This document shows, one piece after another, positions 55,201-63,588 of a stretch of 64,000 nt of DNA. The stretch's first letter is position 1. Each line of letters begins with the position of its first letter. This DNA is from Streptomyces griseus subsp. griseus (GTDB lineage Bacteria > Actinomycetota > Actinomycetes > Streptomycetales > Streptomycetaceae). The notes beneath the pieces are model-generated. The model worked only from the letters and a program-made list of their open reading frames with translations. It was not told the DNA's origin and did not search any database. A program made the position numbers and the translations under genes. The stretch is from the NCBI RefSeq assembly GCF_003610995.1, contig NZ_CP032543.1, positions 6,944,001 to 7,008,000 on the forward strand, in the 5' to 3' direction.

Positions 55201-55829
55201 CCACGGGCGACCGGCAGCGTCTGATGGGACAACTCCGCGCGCAGGGAGGCCAGTCGGCGGTCGCGCTCCTCCTGGTCGAGGCCGCGCAGGTCGACGACCT
55301 CGTCAAGCCCCCGGCACTCGGGCAGGATCCGCTGGCTGCCGTCGGCGCCGACAGCGGCGCGCAGCATCGGGTGGTGGCGGCGCAGCGCCGCGACCGCGCC
55401 GTGCCAGCGCCCGGCGTCGGCGGTGACATCGAACTCGAAGTAGAAGTGCGACCCGGTGGCCAGCGGCATCCCGGGCTGCCGGCCCGACCAGTAGGCGTGC
55501 TGCATCGGGGCCAGCGGGAACTCCCCGGCCTCGGCAGACGGGTCACCGTCGGCCGCCGCGGGCCGTACGCCCGCTCCGTCGTCGGTCCCGGACACCAGCG
55601 CGGCCCAGGCCCGTACGGTGGGCTCCTCCACCAGGTCGCCGAAGGTCACCTCGACGCCGTCCGCCTGCCAGGCCGCCGCCAGGGTCATCATCCCCAGGGA
55701 GTCCAGGCCGAGGGTGACGAGGTCCTCCTCGAAACCGATCTCGGCGGCGGGCAGTTCCAGCCGTGCGGCGACGGTGTCGCGGATCTCCTCGGCGGACAGG
55801 ACGCGTCCGGTGGGCGCCTCACTGGTCAT
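49230..55829 (-). CDS. NRPS1: ArCP-Cy-A-PCP-Cy-A-PCP
   Basis: 2199 residues. Order: aryl carrier (about 1-82, serine in LGLDSLGMM at residue 44); Cy1 with D232-x4-D237-x2-S240 (DMIVCDASS); A1 (about 555-1045); PCP1 (HIGGDSLQ); Cy2 with DYVVLDALS; A2 (about 1640-2090); PCP2 (LGGDSLVA). No C-terminal release domain. A2 reads about D-L-Y-N-I-S-M-I-W, a clear Cys code. A1 reads D-L-F-N-L-G-L-I-H, a variant with Gly for Ser at 301 and His for Trp at 331. The aryl acid is joined to two heterocyclised Cys-like residues and passed to NRPS2. Start and stop overlap the neighbours as ATGA and GTGA. Confidence 0.93.
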   Translation of the reverse strand: MTSEAPTGRVLSAEEIRDTVAARLELPAAEIGFEEDLVTLGLDSLGMMTLAAAWQADGVEVTFGDLVEEPTVRAWAALVSGTDDGAGVRPAAADGDPSAEAGEFPLAPMQHAYWSGRQPGMPLATGSHFYFEFDVTADAGRWHGAVAALRRHHPMLRAAVGADGSQRILPECRGLDEVVDLRGLDQEERDRRLASLRAELSHQTLPVARGGGLDVRLALLPDGKGRLFLDIDMIVCDASSFRIVIGDLARHYRDPDTAPPRPALTFPEYLRLIAASGREPRPADVSYWRDRAEELPNAPQLPLAVTPERVDRVHTVRRHAWLAPETYQRLTQHARSSGLTVSMAVAAAYADTLAAWSEGPEFLLNLPVLNRIPVHPEVGSLVGDFTDLLLLRVAPDSCRTFTERARAVQEQYRRDAAHTAYGGTSVLRDLARTTAGANQRAGAVFTSALSLGELFDEATRAVLGAPVWMSSQTSGVWIDLQLTEHEGGMLINWETTENLFEAGVPEAMFETFVNRVRLLASQPSAWWESLPIRPPAPQLQARRHANDTRAELPGGTLHEEFFRLAAANGDAPAALWGDGEQLTYAELDERARRLAHVLRTAGVTSGDRVVITLPRGVDQVVAVLAVHALGAAYVPVGTDQPEARRRTVEERAGARFAVTDGRDREDAEGRILTVDVRCATDPGVPLLERPAAVSPDDPAYVIFTSGSTGEPKGVELTHAAARNTVAALNRRYTAGPADRTLCLSALDFDLSVFDIFAPLTCGGALVLISDEERRSPEVWLRRAVENRATVLNCVPALLDMALTTAESRADLREWPFRLQLLGGDWAGLDLPGRVHALRPDSVFVALGGTTETAIHSTVQEVTEVDPAWTSVPYNVPLPNQVCRIVDEHGRDRPDWVAGELWIGGAGVARGYVGSPDLTAARFVRADGRRWYRTGDRARYRPGAVIEFLGRADFQVKLNGYRIELGEVERALGRHPGVRDVVAVPVPEQGGALYALVTPAGADTEGVLATAALQVPEYMVPARAVATDELPLSRNGKVDRAEVRRLLAEALGERTSEADAPRGRAEQTVAALWTELLGGTEAGRTTNFFHIGGDSLQATRMLAALRREGYEGRLGDLFTQPTVGGFAATLEAVEPAAPGSVPADPDRRHEPFPLTDVQRAYWLGRDPGYALGGVASYWYWEFESDDVDLDRLEAAWNRLVRRHEMMRAVLDGEGGQRILREVPHYRFAVTPTTAADHEKAVEELGAMEQQVLDVTSWPLFDVRAVRRDDGHTVFGVGFDYVVLDALSIMTIFTELSALYADPDRELPPLELSFRDYLLAGRTDPAARARDEEFWLAAIEELPAAPALPMALDPEHVDRPRFVRDEFRLSPESWARLRRRTAEAGLTASTVVAAAFAEVLAAWSAETSLTLNLTVFDRRDAHPQVAQVVGDFTSLLLLGHHSDPDGSWADTVRRLQGQVWEGIEHNNVSTTWVLQQLARRTGGGQMLMPVVFTSTLGVSADFKDLTFGFGELRRGLSQSPQVALDCQVVERDGGLAVNWDHVEGLYSPQVVSSALEAMRRLLVELADSDWSRPAPPIRLPEAQAKVRSGVNDTAVARPSRTLHQPVLDHARTSPDAVAVRSASGSVLSYAELAGRALAVAGHLLSLGARPGDPVVVSLPKGPDQVVAVLGVLAAGCCYVPVGVGQPAGRRNRIVRSAGARLALVGAGPDAGEEWDEALRLVPVAEAMGAEPMAAPVPVDPGRIAYVIYTSGSTGEPKGVEISHAAAANTIDDVNARHGVGPGDVALQVSALDFDLSVYDLFGLLGAGGTLVTLTEDIRREAAAWARLAAEHGVTVWNTVPTLLDMLLVACESGPGLPALRVAIVSGDWVGLDLPDRLRAAAPDALLVAMGGATEASIWSNAFEVTALDPAWVSIPYGYPLANQCFRVVDDYGRDRPDFVPGELWIGGDGVALGYRGDPGRTAAAFVTAGGGRWYRTGDLGRYHPSGVLEFLGRRDHQVKVRGHRIELGEIETRLRELDGVASAVAWVDGSAGARRLAAVVTPEPGTGPAPGEAELLAALAGHLPSYMLPEHLTVVDRLPLSANAKVDRAAVARTYGPRRTAGAPPADDRPREGTESAVAEVWAELLAAPEVGRSADFFGLGGDSLVATRVIQRFARRFGVELSLRQLFNHPTVAAVAAVIDGEISGSHQHEASVRLEEGVL

Positions 55830-57148
55830 CGTGGCCTCCCGTGCTGGGCCGGGGCAGCCGCCCCGGCCTGGTCGGAGTGGGGCGCCGCCGCGCGGGCGGC
55901 GGCGGTGCAGATGTCGACGTACCCGGCGAGCAGGGACTCCGCGAACTCCTTCTCGAAGCGGTCCGGGTTGTAGAAGAGCAGCACCCGCACCGTGTCCCGG
56001 TCGGGCACCGCGACCAGCTCCAGCTCGAAGCGGGTGGCCACGTCGTCGGGGACCAGGACCTCGATGTCCAGCCCGCCGGCCCGGGTCGCGTACACCGGGT
56101 CGGCCATCATCTGGAAGACCACGTCGTCCAGCCGCCGGCTCGTACCGCCGAGTCTGATCGGGAGCATCTGGAACGGCAGCGCCTGGTGGACGAACGCCTC
56201 CATCACCGTGCTGTGCGTGGCCCGCAGATGTGCGGTGAAGTCGTCACCGGTGAGCCGGGTCCGCAGCAGCACCATGTTGGCCAGGAAGCCCACCGTGCGG
56301 CGGTGCTCGGCACCCCGGTTGGCGAACAGCGTCGCCACCGCCAGGTCCTCGGTGCCGCTGACCGACCGCAGCGCGCGGTAGTACGCGGTGAGCAGGGCCA
56401 CGAACATCGTGGACCGCTCCCGCTTGGCCAGGGCGTCGAGTGCGGCGACCGTCGGCGCCTGGAGGACGTGCTGTACGAGCCTGGTGTCACGCGGTGCGCC
56501 CGGGGTGGCCTCCCGCATCGGCAGCGGCGGCAGCGTCACATCCCTCAGGCGCTCGCCCCAGAAGGTGCTGAGCCGCTTGCCGGCCGGCCCGGCCAGCAGC
56601 TCGCGCTGCTCCTCGGCGAACCGGGAGTACGCCGCTGCCTCGGCGGCCGGCTTCCCCTCCAGCGCGGCGCACAGGTCCTCGAAGATCACATTGCACGACC
56701 ACGAGTCGGTGACCATGTGGTGCATGTTGAGACAGAGCACATGGTGGTCCTCGGCCAGCCGCCACAGGGTGATCCGCACGGCGCTCCCGGTGGCGTCGAT
56801 ACGGGTGCCCAGCTCCTTCGCGATCGCCCGGTCGGCGGCGGCCCCGGGGTCCGGCTCACCGGTGAGGTCGGCCTCCTGGATCTCCGGGTACGCGGCCGGG
56901 TGCACCAGCGCCTTGAGCCGGCGGCCACCCCCCGTGAAGGTGGTGCGCAAGGCCTCGTGCCGGTCGACCACCCGGTCGACCGCCTGCCGGAGTCTGTCGC
57001 GGTCGAGATCTCCGCGCACTCGGCACAGCACCGGGCAGTTGAGCGCGCCCTCCTCGCCGCGGTAGCGGTCGAGGAACCACAGGAGCGTCTGGCCCACGGA
57101 CGGACGGATCTCGGTGACTGTCACGTCCGGCAACGTAACGACGCTCAC
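55826..57148 (-). CDS. Stand-alone NRPS condensation-domain protein
   Basis: About 440 residues; the start is uncertain (GTGs at 57208, 57148 and 57124; none has a good ribosome site). It has a true condensation motif, HHMVTDSWS (HHxxxD with Asp), unlike the D-x4-D motif of the Cy domains in the partner NRPSs. Family segments RHEALRTTF and FANRGAEHRRTVGFLANM are present. It is the first gene of the NRPS operon. A free C domain usually joins a carrier-bound acyl group to an amine or alcohol. The FAAL-loaded ACP is a candidate donor. Confidence 0.85.
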   Translation of the reverse strand: MSVVTLPDVTVTEIRPSVGQTLLWFLDRYRGEEGALNCPVLCRVRGDLDRDRLRQAVDRVVDRHEALRTTFTGGGRRLKALVHPAAYPEIQEADLTGEPDPGAAADRAIAKELGTRIDATGSAVRITLWRLAEDHHVLCLNMHHMVTDSWSCNVIFEDLCAALEGKPAAEAAAYSRFAEEQRELLAGPAGKRLSTFWGERLRDVTLPPLPMREATPGAPRDTRLVQHVLQAPTVAALDALAKRERSTMFVALLTAYYRALRSVSGTEDLAVATLFANRGAEHRRTVGFLANMVLLRTRLTGDDFTAHLRATHSTVMEAFVHQALPFQMLPIRLGGTSRRLDDVVFQMMADPVYATRAGGLDIEVLVPDDVATRFELELVAVPDRDTVRVLLFYNPDRFEKEFAESLLAGYVDICTAAARAAAPHSDQAGAAAPAQHGRPR

Positions 57149-57318
57149 GGCCCCGGCCGCCGGAGCTGAAAGAAAGCTGAGAGGACCTTCACGTTCCTTT
57201 CTCGCCACCCGGGCCCGGCCGCTCTCCCGGGTCAGGGTGAGGGCACCTGTGTCGCGTGCGGCGCCCTCGCACGGCGCCCGATCCCGTCCAGCGGCACCGT
57301 CACACGGGAGGTAGCTCC

Positions 57319-59277
57319 ATGCCGGCCAACCCCTTCGAAGAGCCCGACGAGAGCTACCTGGTCCTGTGCAACCCGCTCGGCCAGCGGTCGCTGTGGCCGG
57401 CCCGGCTGCCGTCCCCGGCCGGGTGGCGGGTCGAGCAGCCCGCGACCACCCGGGCCCTGGCGGGCGCCTACGTCGAGCGCGTCTGGCCCGATGTGCGGCC
57501 GGACGCCCGGCCGTCGACCGGCCCCGGCGACGCGCCCGCGGCAGACACCCTTCCCGCCCTCTTCGAGCGGGTGGCGTCCCGGCACGCGCACCTTCCGGCG
57601 GTGGAGGGCGAGAGCGCCCGCGTGGACTACGGCGAACTGGCCGACCGGGTGAACCGGCTGGCCCGGCGCCTCCTCGCGGCCGGTCTCGGCCCCGGCGACC
57701 TCGTCGGGATCTCGGTCCCCCGGGGCATCGACCAGGTGGTGGCGGCCCTCGCGGTGGCGACCAGCGGCGCCGGTTACGTACCCCTCGATCCGGGCTATCC
57801 GACGGAACTGCTGCGCCACATGGCCACCGACGCGAGGCTGCGGACCCTGCTGCACACCGGGCCGCCGCCGGTGGACGTCACCGGCCTGGACACGATCGAC
57901 CTCACCGCCCCGGACGCCTGTTCCCCACCGGCCGAACCGGTCACCGACGCGGACCGCCGCCGCCCGCTGCGCGCCGAGGACACCGTCTACGTCATCTACA
58001 CCTCGGGCTCCACCGGGACACCCAAGGGCGTGGTGATCCCGCACGCCGGGCTGGCGGGGCTGGTGGCGGCGCAGCGGCACTGGATCGGCGCCGGGCCCGG
58101 GGACCGGGTGCTCCAGTGGGCCTCCTTCAACTTCGACGCCGGTTTCTGGGACCTGACCCTGGCCCTGCTGTCGGGGGCCACCCTGGTGCTCACCGACGAC
58201 CGCGCGGTGCTGCCCGGCGAGGAGCTGCGCCGCACGCTGATCGACCGGCAGGTCAGCCACGCCGTGCTGCCCCCGGTCGCGCTCACCGCCACCGACCCCG
58301 AGGGGGTGCTGACCGGCGGGGTGGTGCTCTCGACCGGAGACTCCTGCACACCCGCACTGGTGGCACGGTGGGCGCCCGGCCGGCGCATGTTCAACGGGTA
58401 CGGGCCCACGGAGATGACCGTGGGGGTCACCATGGCGGGCCCCGTCCGGCCGGGCGAACCGGTCAGCATCGGGGAACCGTGGCCCGGCAACGAGGTCCGG
58501 GTCCTCGACACCGCCCTGAAGCCCTGCCCGCCCGGCGAGGAGGGCGAGCTCTATCTCGTCGGCGAGGGCGAGGCCCTCGGCTACCTCCACCGGCCCGGAC
58601 TGACGGCGGAACGCTTCGTCGCGGACCCGTACGGCGCGCCCGGCAGCCGGATGTACCGCTCCGGCGATCTCGGCCACCTGGGCGAGGACGGCCTGCTGTA
58701 CTTCACGGGCCGCGCCGACCGGCAGGTCAAGCTGCGCGGCTTCCGGGTGGAACTGGGCGAGGTCGAGGCGGCGCTGGAGGCCTGCGAGGGGGTGCGCATC
58801 GGCGCGGTGGTCGTCACCGGTGAGGTCGACTCGGCGCGCCTGGTCGCCTACGTGGTGCCGGCCGCCGACCCGGCCGACGGCTTCGCGGAGGGGGTGCGGC
58901 GGCGGCTCGCCGAGCGGTTGCCCGCGCACATGGTGCCCGCCCGCGTCGAGGTGGCGGCAGCCCTGCCGATGACCAGCAACGGAAAGATCGACCGGCGCGC
59001 CCTGGAGCGCCGCCCGGACGGACCCGCCGCAGTCCCGGCCTCCCGCCCGGTGGACCGGGCCGACCCGGTGGCCGCCCTCTGCGAACTTGCCGCCCGCGTC
59101 CTTGAGGTGGACACGGTGGAGCCGGGGGACAACTTCTTCGACCGGGGCGGGCACTCGGTGCTGGCGGTGCGGCTCTCCAAGGCCGTACGCGACGACTGGG
59201 GGATGACCCTGCCGGTACGGGCCATCTTCGAGCGGCCCACCATGGCGGAGCTGGGCGGCCTGCTCTCCGCGCGCTGA
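57319..59277 (+). CDS. MbtH-A-PCP fusion for amino-acid loading (tryptophan pathway)
   Basis: 652 residues from ATG 57319. Residues 1 to about 65 are an MbtH-like domain ([24 protein letters not shown]), then an A domain ([34 protein letters not shown]) and a C-terminal PCP ([11 protein letters not shown]). The same MbtH-A-PCP fusion in thiocoraline (TioK) holds Trp for beta-hydroxylation. The pocket reads about D-A-W-V-L-T-G-V-G, which I cannot match to a Trp code by eye. It is divergent from the NRPS operon and ends 37 bases from the convergent P450. Confidence 0.88.
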   Translation: MPANPFEEPDESYLVLCNPLGQRSLWPARLPSPAGWRVEQPATTRALAGAYVERVWPDVRPDARPSTGPGDAPAADTLPALFERVASRHAHLPAVEGESARVDYGELADRVNRLARRLLAAGLGPGDLVGISVPRGIDQVVAALAVATSGAGYVPLDPGYPTELLRHMATDARLRTLLHTGPPPVDVTGLDTIDLTAPDACSPPAEPVTDADRRRPLRAEDTVYVIYTSGSTGTPKGVVIPHAGLAGLVAAQRHWIGAGPGDRVLQWASFNFDAGFWDLTLALLSGATLVLTDDRAVLPGEELRRTLIDRQVSHAVLPPVALTATDPEGVLTGGVVLSTGDSCTPALVARWAPGRRMFNGYGPTEMTVGVTMAGPVRPGEPVSIGEPWPGNEVRVLDTALKPCPPGEEGELYLVGEGEALGYLHRPGLTAERFVADPYGAPGSRMYRSGDLGHLGEDGLLYFTGRADRQVKLRGFRVELGEVEAALEACEGVRIGAVVVTGEVDSARLVAYVVPAADPADGFAEGVRRRLAERLPAHMVPARVEVAAALPMTSNGKIDRRALERRPDGPAAVPASRPVDRADPVAALCELAARVLEVDTVEPGDNFFDRGGHSVLAVRLSKAVRDDWGMTLPVRAIFERPTMAELGGLLSAR

Positions 59278-59290
59278 GGGGCAGCCGCAT

Positions 59291-59308
59291 CCGCCGGGCA
59301 GCCGGCGG
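59291..59308. terminator. Short hairpin between convergent genes
   Basis: A 7-bp stem CCGCCGG/CCGGCGG around GCAG, in the 37-base gap between the MbtH-A-PCP stop and the P450 stop. Confidence 0.55.
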
Positions 59309-59314
59309 GGCGGC

Positions 59315-60556
59315 TCAGTCCAGCCGCATCCGCAGCGCGCTGTGCCCGAAGAGGAAGTTGGAGTAGACCCGGGGCGGCTCCTCCAGGATCTCGATCCGCC
59401 GCACCCGGCGGATCAGCGCGTCCAGTACGGCGGCGAGCTCCAGCCGGCCGAGGAAGGCCCCGAGGCAGAAGTGCGGCCCGTGGCCGAGGGACAGGTGCGG
59501 GTTGTGGCGCCTGCCGGCATCGAAGCGCCGGGGCTCCGCGAAGACGTCCGGGTCGTTGTTGGCGGAGATGTTCCACAGGGTGACGATGTCGCCCTCGGCC
59601 ACCTCCGCCGGACCGATCCGCAGACCGGTGGTGGCCGTACGGGCGAAGTGCATGGCCGGGGTCACCCAGCGCAGCACCTCCTCCACCGCGGTCCTCACCT
59701 CCACCTCGCCGTCGCGCAGCCGCCGCCACTCCCCGGCGTACGTGCCCAGCGCGTGCAGCGCCCCGATCGTGGAGACCCGGGTGGACTCGTCGCCGCCGAG
59801 GATCAGGCTGTAGCAGTTGAGCGCGAGGTCGTCCTCGCTCATCGGCCCGCCCCCGACGCCGGCACCGGCGATCACGCTGATCACGTCCTCGCCGTGGGAG
59901 CGGCGGCGCTCACGGACCACGTCCACGAAGTAGGACAGGATCTCGTTGCGGGCCTCCAGCGCGTCGAAGAGGTCCTCCTCGACGCTGTCGGAGGAGAGGG
60001 CGCGCTTGTTCCAGGCGAGCAGCTGGGGCCGGTCCGTGACGGGCAGCTCCAGGAGGTCGCACACGGTGTTGAGCGGCAGATGCTCGGCGATGTCGCGCCC
60101 GGCGTCGGCCTCGCCCGCGCCGACGACGGCGGCGACCAGGGCATCGGCCCGCTGCCGTACGGCCTCCTCCACACGGCCCAGGACCCGGGGGGAGAAGGAA
60201 CGCAGCATCACCTGGCGCAGCTCGCGGTGGCGGGGCCGGTCCATCACCGCCAGCATCCGGCCGCCGGCGGAGTCGCCACCGCGCAGCAGGACGTCCAGCA
60301 CCGTGCCCCGGGCCGAGCTCAGCCGGGCGGCGTCCTTGTAGCAGTCCTGGACATCGCCGTACCTGGCCACCGCCCAGAAGCCCGGGCGGGCGCCCACCGG
60401 CGGGTGCCAGCGCACCGGTTCGGCGCTCCGCATCCGGGCCCAGTAGGCGTGCGGGTCGTTCTCGATGAAGGCGGCCGGGTCGGTGAGGTCGAGAGCGGCA
60501 CCGGACGTGTCGTCGTACGGAGTGCCGGAGACGGCGGCGTTGCCGGAGGAGACCAC
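59315..60556 (-). CDS. Cytochrome P450, probable carrier-bound Trp beta-hydroxylase
   Basis: 413 residues from a GTG at 60556 with AAAGGAG seven bases before it. I-helix SLILGGDESTRVS, haem loop LGHGPHFCLGAFLG and ExxR in AVEEVLRWVTP. It resembles the NovI/TioI-type P450s that hydroxylate the beta carbon of an aminoacyl-PCP; these typically have HxG instead of the common AGxxT, and GGDES here also departs from it. Flanking MbtH-A-PCP and thioesterase genes give the expected trio. It lies in reverse orientation between them. Confidence 0.87.
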   Translation of the reverse strand: MVSSGNAAVSGTPYDDTSGAALDLTDPAAFIENDPHAYWARMRSAEPVRWHPPVGARPGFWAVARYGDVQDCYKDAARLSSARGTVLDVLLRGGDSAGGRMLAVMDRPRHRELRQVMLRSFSPRVLGRVEEAVRQRADALVAAVVGAGEADAGRDIAEHLPLNTVCDLLELPVTDRPQLLAWNKRALSSDSVEEDLFDALEARNEILSYFVDVVRERRRSHGEDVISVIAGAGVGGGPMSEDDLALNCYSLILGGDESTRVSTIGALHALGTYAGEWRRLRDGEVEVRTAVEEVLRWVTPAMHFARTATTGLRIGPAEVAEGDIVTLWNISANNDPDVFAEPRRFDAGRRHNPHLSLGHGPHFCLGAFLGRLELAAVLDALIRRVRRIEILEEPPRVYSNFLFGHSALRMRLD

Positions 60557-60730
60557 CGGGAGACTCCTTTCGGCCCGGACGCCGGGCCTGCACGGGGGTG
60601 AACTGTCGCCCCGATCCTCACCTTTCGCGCCCGCCCCCGAGGGGCCGCTGAATGAATGATGAAGGATTCGGCGGCGGCCCTCCGCGCCGGTGCCATGCTC
60701 AAGTCCGCATCGGCGAACGGGAGGTCGGCC

Positions 60731-61522
60731 ATGGGCGTGCACCGCGGATCTGTCCGTACTGTGGCGGGCCGTCCACACCCTGACCTCCGGCTTCTCGCGC
60801 TGCCGCACTCCGGCGGCCGAGCGGAGGGCTTCACCGCCTGGCGCCCCCTGCTCCCCGCTGTGTTCCCCGGCATCGCGCTCGAACTGTGCGCCGCGCAGTA
60901 CCCCGGACACGGCGACCGGGTGGCCGAACCGCCGCTGACGGAGGTCGGCGCGATCGCCGACGAGATCGTCGCCGCACTCACCGGGATGGCACCGGCGGAC
61001 CTGGTGCTCTTCGGCCACAGCTTCGGGTCGGCCGTCGCGTGCGAGGTGGCCCGCCGCTGCCCCGCGGCCGGTATCGACGTCGTGCTGCTCGTGGCCTCGT
61101 CGGCCTGGGCCCCCGGCGACCCGGCACGGCCCCCGCGCGACGAGCACCTGCTGCCCGACGAGGAGCTCTGGCAGCGGCTGATCGACCTGGGCGGCATCGA
61201 CCCCGGCATCGCGGCCGAGGTGGAGATGCGCGATCTGGTGCTCCCCGCGCTGCGCGCCTCCATCGCCGCGCACGAGCGCTACCTCGCCTGCCCGGACCCC
61301 GTCCCGCTCAGCTGCGACGTGCACGCCTGCATGGCCCGGGGCGACCCGCTCGTGCCGGCCGGGGCCGGGCGCTACTGGTCCCGGGTGACCACGGGGAGGG
61401 CCAGCGTCGGCATCAGGGCCGGAGCGCACTTCCACGCCTACGACGACCCCGCCCCCCTGCTGGCGGACCTGGCACGGAGAGTTCCGGCGTACGCGAAAGG
61501 AGGTCGTACGACGCATGAGTAG
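60731..61522 (+). CDS. Type II thioesterase, probable release of beta-hydroxytryptophan
   Basis: 263 residues from ATG 60731 behind GGGAGG. TE motifs: LPHSGGRAEGFTAWRPLLP, nucleophile LFGHSFGSAVACE and late His in AGAHFHAYDD. In thiocoraline- and echinomycin-type pathways a partner TE hydrolyses the hydroxylated amino acid from the A-PCP protein. This is the second type II TE in the cluster and its position fits that role. Its stop overlaps the SDR start by 8 bases. Confidence 0.83.
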   Translation: MGVHRGSVRTVAGRPHPDLRLLALPHSGGRAEGFTAWRPLLPAVFPGIALELCAAQYPGHGDRVAEPPLTEVGAIADEIVAALTGMAPADLVLFGHSFGSAVACEVARRCPAAGIDVVLLVASSAWAPGDPARPPRDEHLLPDEELWQRLIDLGGIDPGIAAEVEMRDLVLPALRASIAAHERYLACPDPVPLSCDVHACMARGDPLVPAGAGRYWSRVTTGRASVGIRAGAHFHAYDDPAPLLADLARRVPAYAKGGRTTHE

Positions 61523-62273
61523 TCCATGGGACGGCCTGCGGCTGGTCGTCACCGGCGGCGGCGCGGGCATCGGGGCCGCAGTGGTCGCCCGCGCGGCCGG
61601 TCTGGGTGCCGACGTGCTCGCGGTGGGGCGACGGGCCGACCGGCTGGAAGAGGTCACGGCGAAGGCCCGGGCCGACGGTACGGGCAGGGCGGTGCCGTAC
61701 GCCGTCGACGTCACGGCCCCCGGCGCCGCCGCGCGGATCGCGGATCGCGCCGGCGAACTCCTCGGCGGGGTCGACGCGTTGGTCAACAACGCCGGGCACG
61801 CCGTCTTCGACCGCCTGGAGGACGCCACCGAGACGGATCTGCGCGCGATGCTGGACACCAACCTGGTGGCCCCCGCCCTGCTGACCCGGGCACTGCTGCC
61901 GCAGCTCCGCACCAGCCGGGGCTGCGTGGTCAACGTCTCCTCCGTCGGCGGGGTCCTGGCGATGCCGGGCAGGTCCTACTACGGGGCCGGCAAGGCCGCG
62001 CTCAACTCCCTGACCAGATCGCTGGCGGTGGAGCTGGCCCCCGATGTCCGGGTGAACGCGGTGCTCCCCGGCCCCGTCGACACCGGCCTGTGGGACATGG
62101 CGGCGGGCGACGGCGCGGACGCCCTGCGCGAAGGGATCGTCGCCGCCACACCGCTGGGCCGCTTCGGCCTGGCCTCGGAGGTGGCGGCCTGGGTGTGCCA
62201 CCTCATCGACCCCGAGACCTCGTCCTGGGTCACCGGATCCCTGGTGTCCGTGGACGGCGGACGAGCGGCGTGA
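61515..62273 (+). CDS. Short-chain dehydrogenase/reductase
   Basis: 252 residues of the classical SDR type: VVTGGGAGIGAAVV (cofactor binding, TGxxxGxG), VNNAGHA, NVSSVGG with the catalytic Ser, and YYGAGK (Tyr-x3-Lys). It probably oxidises or reduces a side-chain hydroxyl in the tryptophan-to-quinoline route; thiocoraline has an oxidoreductase (TioH) at this stage. Exact step uncertain. Confidence 0.88.
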   Translation: MSSPWDGLRLVVTGGGAGIGAAVVARAAGLGADVLAVGRRADRLEEVTAKARADGTGRAVPYAVDVTAPGAAARIADRAGELLGGVDALVNNAGHAVFDRLEDATETDLRAMLDTNLVAPALLTRALLPQLRTSRGCVVNVSSVGGVLAMPGRSYYGAGKAALNSLTRSLAVELAPDVRVNAVLPGPVDTGLWDMAAGDGADALREGIVAATPLGRFGLASEVAAWVCHLIDPETSSWVTGSLVSVDGGRAA

Positions 62274-62337
62274 GCCGGCAGCCAGGAGCACCAACCCGCC
62301 GGCCGGTCCCGGCCGGTCCTGCCACCAGCGGAAAGGC

Positions 62338-63588
62338 ATGAATCAGATGACGCAGACAGCTCCACCGTGGTTCGCCAGGGCCTCGTCGATCCCCTCCTCC
62401 TGGCTGTACGAGTCCTTCCGGATCGCCAACGAGCGCGAACGGGAGCACCCCGGGCTGATCAAGCTGCACGTCGGAGAGCCGGCCTTCGGCCCGCCGGAGT
62501 CCGTGGCCAAGGAATTCGCCGCCGCGGCCCTGGACGGCCGGGCCCGCTACATCGACGTACAGGGGCTCATGGAGCTCCGGGAGCGGCTCGCCGGCAAGCT
62601 CGCAGTCGTCAACGGCATCGACACCGAGCCCTCCCGCCTCTTCGTCACCCCGGGATCGTGCCAGGGGCTCGTCGCCCTGATGCGCTGCCTCGTCGAACCG
62701 GGGGCGGAGATCCTCCTGCCGGAGATCCACTGGCCCGTCCATCTGCAACAGGCCCTGCTCGCCGGATTCCGCCCGGTGTTCTACCGGCTCGACGAGCACT
62801 TCGCCCCCGACCCCGAGTCGATCCGGCGGGTAGCCACCCCGGCGACCCGGCTGCTGCTGCTGAACACCCCGTCGAACCCCGCCGGTGCGGTCGCCGGCCT
62901 GCCGCTCCAGCGGGCCCTCTACGACATCGCCGACGAGCACGGCTGGCAGATCATCAGCGACGAGGCGTACGAGGACTTCGCCTTCTCCGGCCCCCACCTC
63001 TCGATCGCCGCGCTGGAGCGTGACCGGCCCGCCCGGGAGCGGCTCGTCAACAGCGTCTTCACCTTCTCCAAGGGGCCGGCGATGACCGGCTACCGGCTCG
63101 GTTACGTCGCGGTGTCGCGGCCGGAGATCGCCACCACCATGCGGATGGTGCAGGAGTCGAACATCATCGCGCCCTCCGCGCCCGTCCAGTACGCCGGGAT
63201 CGCCGCCCTGGACGCGTCGGGTGACCTCGCCGGCAACCACGACTACGTCCGCGGCAACCGGGACGCCGCACTGTCCTGCCTGGTCGACGAAGGGCTGCTG
63301 CCCGCGCTGCCCGGCGGTGGCTGGTACGTCATGGCCGACATCTCCTCCACCGGTATGACCGGCGAGGAGTTCACCGCGGAGCTCATGATCGACCACGATG
63401 TCGTGGTCGTCCCCGGCAGCGGATTCTCCGCACGACCGGAATTCGGCCATGATGGCGCGATGCAGCCCCTGCGTCCCGGCGGGGTCGCCTCCGGCCTGGT
63501 CCGGATCGCGTTCTGCGTCGACCGCGACCAGCTCGTCACCGGGGTGGAGCGGCTGGTCGGCCTGGTCCGCGAGAAGAGGCAGCAGTGA
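62338..63588 (+). CDS. Class I/II PLP aminotransferase (kynurenine aminotransferase-like)
   Basis: 416 residues; an in-frame ATG at 62347 is an alternative start. Fold-type I segments: KLHVGEPAFGPP, LLNTPSNPAGAV, ISDEAYEDFAF and FTFSKGPAMTGYRLGY with the Schiff-base Lys. In quinaldic acid pathways the aminotransferase converts (hydroxy)kynurenine to a keto acid that closes to the quinoline. The next gene encodes a tryptophan dioxygenase and the two overlap as GTGA. Confidence 0.9.
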   Translation: MNQMTQTAPPWFARASSIPSSWLYESFRIANEREREHPGLIKLHVGEPAFGPPESVAKEFAAAALDGRARYIDVQGLMELRERLAGKLAVVNGIDTEPSRLFVTPGSCQGLVALMRCLVEPGAEILLPEIHWPVHLQQALLAGFRPVFYRLDEHFAPDPESIRRVATPATRLLLLNTPSNPAGAVAGLPLQRALYDIADEHGWQIISDEAYEDFAFSGPHLSIAALERDRPARERLVNSVFTFSKGPAMTGYRLGYVAVSRPEIATTMRMVQESNIIAPSAPVQYAGIAALDASGDLAGNHDYVRGNRDAALSCLVDEGLLPALPGGGWYVMADISSTGMTGEEFTAELMIDHDVVVVPGSGFSARPEFGHDGAMQPLRPGGVASGLVRIAFCVDRDQLVTGVERLVGLVREKRQQ

